5,128 nucleotides of DNA. Source: Acidobacteriota bacterium (GTDB lineage Bacteria > Actinomycetota > Acidimicrobiia > Acidimicrobiales > UBA8190). Below, in pieces: positions 1 through 5,128 of the stretch (positions are counted from its first letter, which is position 1; each line of letters opens with the position of its first letter). A program made the position numbers and the translations under genes. The stretch lies in NCBI GenBank assembly GCA_028872975.1, contig JAGWNV010000202.1, forward strand, positions 1-5,128, in the 5' to 3' direction. The notes beneath the pieces are model-generated. The model saw only the letters and a list, made by a program, of their open reading frames with translations, searched no databases and was not told the origin of the DNA.

Positions 1-605
1 AGCCGGTCGGCCACCAGGACTACGAGGGCGACGGCGCCGATGTAGGCACCGGCCGCCTGGACGCGGTCGATCCCCGAGCTCAGGAGCGAGGCGTAGGCGA
101 AGAGCCCGGCGCCCGGTGACAGCGCCCATACGAGGGCCCGGCGCCGGGCCGGGTGCCGGGGCCACGGGAGCAGGGCCCGGCCGAGCACCGAGGCGAAGCC
201 GGCACCGGCCGACACGCACATCACGACCGAGGACACCGCCGCCACCGGCGTGGGGGCGTGGCGCGTGACGGTGACAGCCTCCGACAGCGCATGGCCGACG
301 GCGTGGACGGTCCGCCCCGTGGGCAGCCCCCAGACGACGGTCGAGGGCTCGAACCACCAGATGGTCACGAGGGCCACCACGATCGTCCCGAGGACGACCG
401 AGGCCAGGGCGCCCAGGCGCCGGCCCGCTGCGGCGGCGAGCTGGCCCAGCACGACGGCCACGACGACGGGCGCCACCACGCGGGCGGCGCCGGGAGCGTC
501 GGTGAGGCGGGCGAGACCGACGCCGGCGGCCAGGGAAGGGGCGAGCAGGCAGAGCTCGAAGGCCCACACCCGAGCCGTCGCCCGGCCGTCGTCCGGCACG
601 CTCAC
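1..605 (-). CDS. Multi-pass membrane protein, probable TgpA/DUF3488-type transglutaminase N-terminus (partial)
   Basis: Only the first 201 codons are in the window; the frame is open to the left edge. The GTG start at 605 overlaps the TGA of the DUF58 gene (GTGA, 4 nt), and a strong GGGAGGAG ribosome site lies 10 nt upstream. The product starts VSVPDDGRATARVWAFELCL and is mostly hydrophobic. I see about six candidate membrane helices near residues 14-34, 42-60, 66-84, 121-142, 157-175 and 185-200. A longer polar segment with a WW pair lies between the third and fourth. In actinobacteria, the gene after moxR and DUF58 usually encodes a TgpA-like protein: an N-terminal membrane domain (DUF3488), an extracytoplasmic transglutaminase-like Cys-His-Asp domain, and a final helix. 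The membrane region and gene order fit this. The transglutaminase core is outside the window, so the name rests on context. A DUF4129 or other membrane partner is the main alternative. Confidence 0.66.
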   Translation of the reverse strand, partial: MSVPDDGRATARVWAFELCLLAPSLAAGVGLARLTDAPGAARVVAPVVVAVVLGQLAAAAGRRLGALASVVLGTIVVALVTIWWFEPSTVVWGLPTGRTVHAVGHALSEAVTVTRHAPTPVAAVSSVVMCVSAGAGFASVLGRALLPWPRHPARRRALVWALSPGAGLFAYASLLSSGIDRVQAAGAYIGAVALVVLVADR

Positions 606-1678
606 GGGCGCCACGCTCCTCCCGGCGCGGCGGGCACCGGCGCCGGGCGCAACGACCTGGTGCCGTCCCGGGCGCCGACCGGCGCCACCAGGGCGAGCGC
701 CCGGAGCAGGGCGGAGCGGCCCATCGGTCCCGGGCTCACCACGATCTCGTCACCGCCCGAGGTGCGCAGCTCCACCGGCGTGCCCGCCTCGAGCGCGGCG
801 ATGCCGGTCCCGGCGGCGTGGGATACCGAGGACTCGATCTCCCACGGCCGGGTGTCCACCACGATCTGGAGCCGGTGCACCTCGACGAACGACCTCGACA
901 TGAGCTCGTCGGTGCGGGCCAGAGCCGGCCAGTGCAGCCGGGTCAGCCGGTCCCCGGGGACGTAGGGGCGCAGACCGGCGAACTCGTCCCCCCCGCCGCT
1001 GGCCGACGCCGGCGCGGCGGCGTGGTGGTCGGGGCGGCTCCCCGGGTCCGATCCGGGTGGGCCCCCCGGCGGAGTCGGCCTGGGCACCACCACCACGTGG
1101 ACGGCGTCGGTGCGGGCCACACGCCAGGCCACGAGCCGGAGCGGGTCGGTGCACCACAGCGTCACGGGCGCCAAGGACCACAGCCCCCGCGACGAGCTCG
1201 GCACGTCGACGGGGAGACGGACGAGTCCGTGGCCGGCGAGGGCCCCGACGCCGACGGCCCCGGCCAGGTCCGGTCCCAGTCCCACCGCCTGGCGGAGCCG
1301 CCGGCGGCGGCGGGCACGCGGGCCCTCGGGGGGAGGGGCCAGGTCCCGGATCGTGCCGGCGAACCCCGGGAACGTCACCCGCCAGTCACGTCCACCGTCC
1401 AGCCACAGCGCCGCCAGGGGCCGCCGCCCGGCGTTGGAGAGGAGGAGGCCGATGCTGCCGCCGCCGTCCACGTAGAGGTCCCGGACGGGACGGTCGACCT
1501 CGAGCCGCAACCCCCGCCGGGCGCTCGGGACCCCCCGCCACAGCGCCAGGCCCCCGCAGGCGAGAAGTGCCCCGGTGGCCACGGCGACGAGGAGGAATTC
1601 CTCGACGCCGTAGGCCAGCCCGGCGAGGACGAGCAGCAGCGAGGATGCGACGAGGAACAGCCCCCGGCCGGTGAGCAC
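602..1678 (-). CDS. DUF58 domain membrane protein (MoxR partner)
   Basis: A 358-residue protein. Two membrane helices (about residues 5-23 and 27-47) form an N-terminal hairpin. A beta-rich segment follows, with the family's RGLWSLAPV...DPLRL pattern (164-182). The diagnostic DUF58 motif is at 233-255: FAGLRPYVPGDRLTRLHW followed by PALAR, matching the family pattern R-x-Y-x-x-G-D-x-x-R-x-I-x-W-x-x-x-A-R. The von Willebrand A-like strand after it reads LQIVVDTRPWE (270-280) and lacks the DxSxS metal-site signature. An Arg-rich stretch (121-129) and a Pro/Gly/Ala/Ser-rich linker (201-230) look disordered. The GTG start at 1678 is the only reasonable one, since the upstream in-frame codons offer no start. 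It lies 10 nt after the moxR stop. A GGGAGGG stretch is 15 nt upstream, long for a ribosome site, so coupling to moxR is likely. DUF58 proteins occur next to MoxR ATPases and are presumed partners or substrates; the biochemical role is unknown. Confidence 0.9.
   Translation of the reverse strand: MLTGRGLFLVASSLLLVLAGLAYGVEEFLLVAVATGALLACGGLALWRGVPSARRGLRLEVDRPVRDLYVDGGGSIGLLLSNAGRRPLAALWLDGGRDWRVTFPGFAGTIRDLAPPPEGPRARRRRRLRQAVGLGPDLAGAVGVGALAGHGLVRLPVDVPSSSRGLWSLAPVTLWCTDPLRLVAWRVARTDAVHVVVVPRPTPPGGPPGSDPGSRPDHHAAAPASASGGGDEFAGLRPYVPGDRLTRLHWPALARTDELMSRSFVEVHRLQIVVDTRPWEIESSVSHAAGTGIAALEAGTPVELRTSGGDEIVVSPGPMGRSALLRALALVAPVGARDGTRSLRPAPVPAAPGGAWRP
616..623 (-). promoter_or_regulatory. Shine-Dalgarno site for the membrane protein gene
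   Basis: On the minus strand this reads GGGAGGAG, 10 nt before the GTG at 605 and inside the last codons of the DUF58 gene. It is the strongest ribosome-binding site in the window and settles the choice of GTG 605 as the start. Its position inside the upstream gene, with the 4-nt stop/start overlap, points to translational coupling. Confidence 0.7.
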
Positions 1679-1688
1679 CGGGCGCGCC

Positions 1689-2699
1689 CTACGCCCTCCC
1701 CCGGGCCACCGGCACCGGCACCCGGTTCAGGATCTCGCCGATGACCGCCGGCGCCGTGGAGGGCGCCACCGGGTGCAGCACGACCCGGTGGGCCAGGGCC
1801 GCCGGGCCCACCTGCTTCACGTCGTCGGGGGTCACGAACCCCCGTCCCGCCGCCACGGCCACGGCGGCTGCCGCCCGGAGGACGGCCAAGGCGGCACGCG
1901 GGGAAGCGCCGACGGCGAGCTCGGGGTGCCCCCGGGTGGCCCGGACCAGGTCGAGGATGTACCCGCGGACCTCGCCCGCCACGTGGGCGTGCTGGACGGC
2001 ACGCGCGAAGGACTCGAGGAAGCCCTCGCCGGCGACCACGGGCAGGTCCTCGGGCAGCGGCCGAGACTCGGCGGAGGCCAGCAACTCGTCCTCGAGCGCC
2101 CGGTCGGGGTACCCGATGTCGAGGCGCAACAGGAACCGGTCGAGCTGGCTGTGGGGCAGGGGAAAGGTGCCGGCGGCGTCGTAGGGGTTCTGGGTGGCGA
2201 CCACCATGAAGGGCCGGGGCAGGAAGTGGCTGGTGCCGTCCACGCTCACCTGCCGCTCCTCCATGGCTTCGAGGAGCGCCGACTGCGCCTTGGGAGAGGC
2301 CCGGTTCAGCTCGTCGGCAACGAGCACGTTGGTGAAGATCGGACCCGGCCGGAAGGCGAGCAGCTTGGTGTCCCGATCGATCACGACGGCGCCGGTGATG
2401 TCGGCGGGGAGCAGGTCGGCGGTGAACTGGACCCGGCCGAAGCCGAGGCCGAGCGACCTCGCCAGGGCCTTGGCGAGGGTCGTCTTGCCGAGGCCGGGGA
2501 AGTCCTCCACGAGGAGGTGACCTTCCGCCATGAGACAGCACAGGGCCAGGCGGACCGTCTCCTCCCGCCCCACGTACGCCGTCCTGACGGTCGCCGCGAC
2601 CAGGTCGAAGACCCGGGCCAGCTCGGCGGGATCGGCGCTCGGGCCGCCGGACAGCGAGGAGAGCGAGCCCGAGGACGGCCGTTCCACGGCTGAGGTCAC
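1689..2699 (-). CDS. MoxR-family AAA+ ATPase
   Basis: A 336-residue protein of normal length for the family. Cytosolic MoxR ATPases act as chaperone-like enzymes that hydrolyse ATP to assemble or activate partner proteins, often the DUF58 and membrane proteins encoded beside them. Visible motifs: Walker A FPGLGKTT (67-74); Walker B with the MoxR signature VLVADELNRASPKAQSALLE (125-144), with D129 and E130 as catalytic acids; sensor 1 VVATQNP (166-172); arginine-finger region LPHSQLDRF (181-189), where many relatives have LPEAQLDRF; sensor 2 GASPRAAL (264-271); and a C-terminal helical lid. The frame stays open upstream to 2897, but those codons are a Pro/Arg-rich shadow that crosses into the SRPBCC gene. 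I chose GTG 2699 because the protein becomes family-like just after it and a TAGGCT -10-like hexamer ends 7 nt before it, as in a leaderless transcript. It is the first gene of the operon with DUF58 and the membrane protein. The fit to MoxR is close; only the start is uncertain. Confidence 0.95.
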   Translation of the reverse strand: MTSAVERPSSGSLSSLSGGPSADPAELARVFDLVAATVRTAYVGREETVRLALCCLMAEGHLLVEDFPGLGKTTLAKALARSLGLGFGRVQFTADLLPADITGAVVIDRDTKLLAFRPGPIFTNVLVADELNRASPKAQSALLEAMEERQVSVDGTSHFLPRPFMVVATQNPYDAAGTFPLPHSQLDRFLLRLDIGYPDRALEDELLASAESRPLPEDLPVVAGEGFLESFARAVQHAHVAGEVRGYILDLVRATRGHPELAVGASPRAALAVLRAAAAVAVAAGRGFVTPDDVKQVGPAALAHRVVLHPVAPSTAPAVIGEILNRVPVPVARGRA

Positions 2700-2706
2700 A
2701 CCGGCA

Positions 2707-2712
2707 AGCCTA
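2707..2712 (-). promoter_or_regulatory. Candidate -10 element for a leaderless moxR transcript
   Basis: On the minus strand the hexamer is TAGGCT (TANNNT form), followed by 7 nt and then the GTG at 2699. Transcription would then begin at or next to the start codon. No purine-rich ribosome site lies between. The -35 region is poor: GGTGCA or GTGCAA at 15-16 nt spacing, far from TTGACA. The call rests on spacing and on the missing Shine-Dalgarno sequence. Confidence 0.45.
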
Positions 2713-2806
2713 CGGCCGGCCGCCCGGTTGCACCGAGGCGCGCACGAGGATTGCGACGGGCCCTGCGCCCTCGGGATCGGACCGGTCCGGACCTCCGGGC
2801 CGGGAT

Positions 2807-2812
2807 TATGGT
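2807..2812 (+). promoter_or_regulatory. Candidate -10 element for a leaderless SRPBCC transcript
   Basis: The hexamer TATGGT is followed by 6 nt (GGCGCC) and then the GTG at 2819, the spacing expected when transcription starts at the start codon. There is no Shine-Dalgarno sequence upstream. It stands out as one of the few A/T-containing stretches in a GC-rich region. No good -35 match is visible 16-18 nt upstream. Confidence 0.5.
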
Positions 2813-2818
2813 GGCGCC

Positions 2819-3295
2819 GTGGCCGAGACGGTGGAGGTGACGGAGGAGATCGAGGCCCCGGCCGAACGGGTCTGGGCGATGATCGCCGACCTTCCACGCA
2901 TGGGCGAGTGGTCTCCGGAGAACGAAGGGGCGACCTGGCTGGGCGGCGCCACCGAGGCGGCCCCCGGAGCCCGGTTCCGGGGGACGAACCGCAACGGCAG
3001 GAGGCAGTGGTCCACGAGCGGGCGAATCGTCGAGTGCGAGCCGGGCCGGCTCCTCGCCTTCCGGGTGTCCGCCGGCGGCCTCAAGGTCGCCGAGTGGCGC
3101 TATGCCGTCGAGCCGACCGAGGCCGGCTGCCGGGTCACCGAGACCTGGGTCGACGAGCGGGGGCCGATCGTGAAGGTGCTCGGCAAGCCCGTGAGCGGCG
3201 TCGGCGACCGAGCCGAGCACAACCGCCGGGGGATGGCGGAGACGCTGCGACGGATCAAGTCGGCGGCCGAAGCAGCCGCCGCCGGCTCGTCGTAG
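2819..3295 (+). CDS. SRPBCC family protein (START/polyketide cyclase-like fold)
   Basis: A 158-residue soluble, cytosolic protein, the usual length of a single SRPBCC domain. This helix-grip fold forms a deep hydrophobic pocket for lipids or other small hydrophobic ligands. The family pattern is clear: a first strand VEVTEEIEAPAERVW (5-19), then the helix MIADLPRMGEWSP (21-33) with the typical D-L-x-R-x-x-E-W-S-P. Next come the strands GARFRGTNRNGRRQWST (50-66), VAEWRYAVEP (90-99) and CRVTETW (104-110), and a long C-terminal amphipathic helix (about 132-155) that would close the pocket. The GTG at 2819 is chosen because it begins right at the conserved first strand and follows a -10-like hexamer by 6 nt. 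A nearby ATG at 2808 is in another frame. The gene is transcribed alone, divergent from moxR and convergent with the coiled-coil gene. The ligand or reaction cannot be told from sequence; many actinobacterial paralogues are uncharacterised. Confidence 0.9.
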   Translation: MAETVEVTEEIEAPAERVWAMIADLPRMGEWSPENEGATWLGGATEAAPGARFRGTNRNGRRQWSTSGRIVECEPGRLLAFRVSAGGLKVAEWRYAVEPTEAGCRVTETWVDERGPIVKVLGKPVSGVGDRAEHNRRGMAETLRRIKSAAEAAAAGSS

Positions 3296-3336
3296 GCGGC
3301 CGGCACCCGCTGCATTCCTTCTGGCGCGGCAGCCGG

Positions 3337-3353
3337 CGCCGGCCAGGCCGGCG
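3337..3353. terminator. GC-rich palindrome between convergent genes, possible bidirectional terminator
   Basis: CGCCGGCC-A-GGCCGGCG is a perfect inverted repeat in the 69-nt gap between the convergent stops of the SRPBCC gene and the coiled-coil gene. As RNA it could form a stem of about 6 bp with a 5-nt loop on either strand. No T-tract follows on either side, so it is not a canonical intrinsic terminator. In such GC-rich DNA a short palindrome can also arise by chance. Position is the main support. Confidence 0.35.
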
Positions 3354-3364
3354 GTCGCCTCTCG

Positions 3365-4222
3365 TCAGCGCTCGAGCCGGCGGAGGTCGGCCTCGGCTCG
3401 TCGTTCGGCCTTCTCGGCCTGCTGTTCCTCTGCCCGGGCGGCACGCAACGCCGTTCGAGCCTCCCCCGCCTCCGACCGAACCGACCGGAGGTCCTCCTCG
3501 AGCGCTTCCATGCGGGACCCGAGGCGATCGACCTCCCGTTCGGCCCGCTCCCGGCCCGCCCGCCGGCTCGTGAGCCGGCGGCGGGCCTCGACCGCCACCG
3601 CCCCGGCCTGTCGGAGCCGGGTGGCGTCAACTCCTCCCGTCTTCCGACGGGTCGACGCCGACGACCCGCCGCGTCCGCCCACTGCCTCCACCCTCGCCGA
3701 GGCGCCCGCCTTCTTCGGCCCCGGTCGTTCCCCGACGGTGCCGACGCCGCCGAACCCGAGGCCGGCGTGCGCCAGCCGGGCGGTGAGCCGCCCTGATCGC
3801 AGCGCCTCGGCTGCGGCTTCGTCGGAGAGGGCCGCCTCGAGGGTCTCCTCGAGCTCCCCGACGGCGGCCTCCCCCGCCGCCGTTCCGGCGTCGCGGGCGA
3901 GCCGGGTCGCCTCGGCGCTGAGGCCGCTCACCAGCTCCCGGCGCTGCTGCGAGAGGCGCCTGAGATCGTCGCCGGCCAGCCGGCCCTGGGCGGAACGCAG
4001 GGCGGCGCCGAGGTCGATCAGCCGCCCGACGTCGTCGGGACGTGCGTGGGCGAGGAGGTTGGCGAGCCAGGCGCCGGTGGTGGGCTTGCGGAGCTTCTTG
4101 ATCGCCGCCGAGAGCTCCCGGTCGCCCGCACGGGCCGCCTCGGCGGCGCGGGCGTCGCGGGTGGTGGTGAACTCCGGGAGCGGGAGCCGGTACAGCTCGT
4201 CGGCGGCCTCGTCGAGGGTCAC
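3365..4222 (-). CDS. Conserved hypothetical protein with C-terminal coiled coil
   Basis: A 285-residue, Ala/Arg/Glu-rich soluble protein with no signal peptide or membrane helix. The N-terminal part (1-60) starts VTLDEAADELYRLPLPEFTT and contains DARAAEAARAGDRELSAAIK and LRKPTTGAWLANLLA (44-58). From memory this resembles a family of unnamed actinobacterial proteins sharing the LYxLPxxEF...LRKPT..AWLxN pattern, but I know no function for them. Helical segments continue to about 150. A Gly/Ser/Lys-rich linker (about 155-200) follows, then a highly charged heptad-like helix (about 205-285) expected to form a coiled coil and possibly dimerise. The frame is open upstream to 4513, but that extension is Arg/Ser/Pro-rich and overlaps the exported-protein gene on the same strand. 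GTG 4222, where the conserved sequence begins, is the likely start. It lies 22 nt after the preceding stop with no strong ribosome site, suggesting co-transcription. No enzymatic motif is visible; an effect on nucleic acid or scaffolding is only a guess. Confidence 0.78.
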   Translation of the reverse strand: MTLDEAADELYRLPLPEFTTTRDARAAEAARAGDRELSAAIKKLRKPTTGAWLANLLAHARPDDVGRLIDLGAALRSAQGRLAGDDLRRLSQQRRELVSGLSAEATRLARDAGTAAGEAAVGELEETLEAALSDEAAAEALRSGRLTARLAHAGLGFGGVGTVGERPGPKKAGASARVEAVGGRGGSSASTRRKTGGVDATRLRQAGAVAVEARRRLTSRRAGRERAEREVDRLGSRMEALEEDLRSVRSEAGEARTALRAARAEEQQAEKAERRAEADLRRLER

Positions 4223-4244
4223 GAGGGCACGTCTGCCCGCCGGG

Positions 4245-4967
4245 TCACTCGATGGTGACGTCGAAGGCCGGGGAGGTGATCGCCTCGCCGGCGGCCTGGA
4301 CGTGGAACGCCCACTCGCCGAAGACCTCGTAGGTGTGTCCCACCTTCGCCGACGGCGTCTGTGAACAGTCCTGCGACGAGGTGCAGACGTTCTCGTTCCA
4401 CTCCATCGACCGCGTCGTGGACCAACCCGACCGCAGGACCTGCAACGGGCTCGTGACCTTGATGCTCGAGGTCGGTGGCTCGGGGGCGCCTTGGATCCAC
4501 ACGACGTTGCCAACCGCGTCCTCCACGTAGGCGCTCCAGCAGTCGCACCCGGCTTGCCCGGCGTCGGTGCACGCCGGGCCGGTGTTCCGGGCGGTGACGG
4601 TGAACGGCACCTTCGCCCCTGACGCGTAGAGGCTCGTGACCGACACGGTGAAGGCCGACCACTGGCACTGCGGTGGGCCGACCGTCATCGACGTCGTCGG
4701 CAGCACGGTCGTGCCGACTTGGTCCGTCGTCGTGGAGCTCGCCGCCCGCCCGGCCGGCGTCGACGTCGTGGCGGCCGGCACCGTCGTGGTGGCATCGGCG
4801 GTGCCTGCCGGCCTGGTGGCGGGCCCTACCGTCGAGGGTGGGTCCGATTCGGCGTGGCGCGGCGAGGGGCTCGTCCGGGTGAGGGCCAAGCCCACGGCGG
4901 AGGCTCCGACGGCCACGACCACGCCGGCCAGCACGACGCCCGCCTTACGCAGCACTCTCGGAGTCAC
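4245..4967 (-). CDS. Membrane-anchored exported protein with six-cysteine Ig-like (BsuPI-like) domain
   Basis: A 240-residue protein if started at GTG 4967. Basic residues (TPRVLRK) precede one hydrophobic segment (about 10-29), which is an uncleaved anchor or signal peptide; there is no lipobox cysteine. A Thr/Ser/Pro/Ala-rich linker (about 31-98) follows, then a beta-rich domain (100-240) with six cysteines at 101, 133, 141, 143, 195 and 201. This domain has a CARDB/BsuPI-like order: VPFTVTARNTGPAC (120-133), the strand GNVVWIQ (153-159), a W-rich strand WSTTRSMEWNENVC (182-195), and a final HTYEVFGEW...FDVTIE edge (211-240). The even cysteine count fits disulfides outside the membrane. The resemblance to BsuPI or DUF4232-type domains is recognised from pattern only. 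Starts at GTG 4991 or ATG 4982 are also possible; 4967 is preferred for its AAGGA site 5 nt upstream. The role is unknown; ligand binding or cell-surface display is inferred. The coiled-coil gene follows after 22 nt. Confidence 0.8.
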   Translation of the reverse strand: MTPRVLRKAGVVLAGVVVAVGASAVGLALTRTSPSPRHAESDPPSTVGPATRPAGTADATTTVPAATTSTPAGRAASSTTTDQVGTTVLPTTSMTVGPPQCQWSAFTVSVTSLYASGAKVPFTVTARNTGPACTDAGQAGCDCWSAYVEDAVGNVVWIQGAPEPPTSSIKVTSPLQVLRSGWSTTRSMEWNENVCTSSQDCSQTPSAKVGHTYEVFGEWAFHVQAAGEAITSPAFDVTIE

Positions 4968-4972
4968 CCCGA

Positions 4973-4977
4973 TCCTT
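4973..4977 (-). promoter_or_regulatory. Ribosome-binding site that favours GTG 4967
   Basis: The minus strand reads GGAAGGA just here; its AAGGA core lies 5 nt before the GTG at 4967. The alternative starts at 4982 (ATG) and 4991 (GTG) have no comparable site. This is the reason for choosing the shorter form of the exported protein. The difference is eight residues at most and does not alter the predicted anchor. Confidence 0.45.
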
Positions 4978-4995
4978 CCCATCCCCAGCACGAAG

Positions 4996-5001
4996 AGGAT
5001 A
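4996..5001 (-). promoter_or_regulatory. Candidate -10 element for the exported-protein gene
   Basis: On the minus strand the hexamer is TATCCT, with TTCCCT (weak -35 match) 17 nt upstream. A start of transcription about 6-8 nt downstream would give a short leader of roughly 20 nt containing the AAGGA site before GTG 4967. It would serve the exported protein and probably the coiled-coil gene after it. Confidence 0.4.
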
Positions 5002-5083
5002 GGTGGCCCCCTGGTGGAAGGGAAGGGATCGGACGACCCAGACCTGCCGCGGCGCTATGCCACTTCCGGGATACGCCGGAGTC

Positions 5084-5128
5084 TCATCCCATCTGGTCGA
5101 TGGCCGACTGCAGGGACTGCATGTAGGC
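5084..5128 (-). CDS. C-terminal end of an upstream gene (partial)
   Basis: Reading the minus strand from the right edge gives AYMQSLQSAIDQMG followed by TGA at 5086-5084. The 14 residues look like an amphipathic helix, and codon third positions are mostly G or C (10 of 14), as in the neighbouring genes. The reading is open to the window edge. The fragment is too short to assign a family, and chance openness over 45 nt is possible. If real, the gene lies in the same direction as the exported-protein gene, with a gap of about 115 nt holding a candidate promoter. Confidence 0.5.
   Translation of the reverse strand, partial: AYMQSLQSAIDQMG

Larger units (their letters stand above)
2700..2818. 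other. Divergent intergenic region between moxR and the SRPBCC gene
   Basis: This 119-nt stretch has no convincing reading frame. It separates two genes that both start with GTG and run outward. One TANNNT hexamer sits near each end, so it probably holds two back-to-back promoters. I saw no clear operator palindrome or terminator hairpin in it. Confidence 0.6.

Noticed and set aside
1680..1689. Ten-base palindrome GGGCGCGCCC between moxR and the DUF58 gene
   Set aside because: It has no loop for an RNA hairpin and sits in a short intra-operon gap. Such GC palindromes are expected by chance in this DNA.
153..1744. Several overlapping plus-strand open frames opposite the DUF58 and membrane protein genes
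   Set aside because: All are Pro/Arg/Gly-rich with no recognisable domain, and they mirror the real minus-strand genes. High GC content makes stop codons rare in all frames.
1671..2693. Long plus-strand open frame of 340 codons opposite moxR
   Set aside because: It lies antisense to a gene with every MoxR motif intact. Its translation is Gly/Arg/His-rich low complexity, as expected from the reverse strand of GC-biased codons.
2700..2897. Upstream extension of the MoxR frame to 2897
   Set aside because: The extra 66 residues are Pro/Arg-rich, overlap the divergent SRPBCC gene, and do not look like a MoxR N-terminus.
3510..4364. Plus-strand open frame of 284 codons opposite the coiled-coil gene
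   Set aside because: The translation is Ser/Arg/Pro/Ala-rich with no domain. The minus-strand frame has a coherent helical protein in the same place.
4755..4875. Repetitive-looking codons for Thr/Ser/Pro/Ala, considered as a tandem DNA repeat
   Set aside because: There is no regular repeat unit at the nucleotide level. It is a compositionally biased linker in the exported protein.
5065..5080. Short hairpin TCCGG-N6-CCGGA after the partial gene at the right edge
   Set aside because: The stem has only 5 bp and no T-tract follows in the minus-strand direction, so it cannot be called a terminator.

Overview
The window is very GC-rich, with strongly G/C-biased third codon positions, GTG starts on nearly every gene and tightly packed reading frames. 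This suggests a high-GC actinomycete-type bacterium (Actinomycetota, perhaps an Acidimicrobiia-like lineage). That placement is an inference from composition, start-codon use and gene families. No rRNA or other taxonomic marker is present.

Left block (1-2699, minus strand): a compact operon read right to left. It encodes a MoxR-family AAA+ ATPase (2699-1689), a DUF58 protein with two N-terminal membrane helices (1678-602), and the start of a multi-pass membrane protein (605-1, running off the window). The third gene is probably the TgpA/DUF3488-transglutaminase protein that commonly follows MoxR and DUF58. The genes are 10 nt apart and then overlap by 4 nt (GTGA), so they are probably co-transcribed and translationally coupled. 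In this known module, MoxR is thought to act as a chaperone-like ATPase on the DUF58 and membrane partners at the cell envelope. The substrate here cannot be read from sequence.

Middle (2700-3295): a 119-nt divergent intergenic region separates moxR from a plus-strand SRPBCC (START/polyketide-cyclase fold) protein. Each gene has a TANNNT -10-like hexamer 6-7 nt before its GTG codon and no Shine-Dalgarno sequence, which fits two back-to-back leaderless transcripts.

Right block (3365-5128, minus strand): the SRPBCC gene converges on a conserved hypothetical protein with an N-terminal helical domain and a C-terminal charged coiled coil (4222-3365). Upstream of it, 22 nt away and probably in the same transcript, is a membrane-anchored exported protein. 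It has a Thr/Ser/Pro-rich linker and a six-cysteine beta-rich domain that resembles BsuPI-type Ig-like folds (4967-4245). The last 45 nt look like the final 14 codons of another minus-strand gene.

I found no RNA genes, mobile elements, CRISPR arrays or long repeats. Most of the window is ordinary actinobacterial chromosome. The points most worth a second look are the paired leaderless promoters, the DUF58 protein without a canonical metal-site motif, and the exported-protein/coiled-coil gene pair of unknown function.
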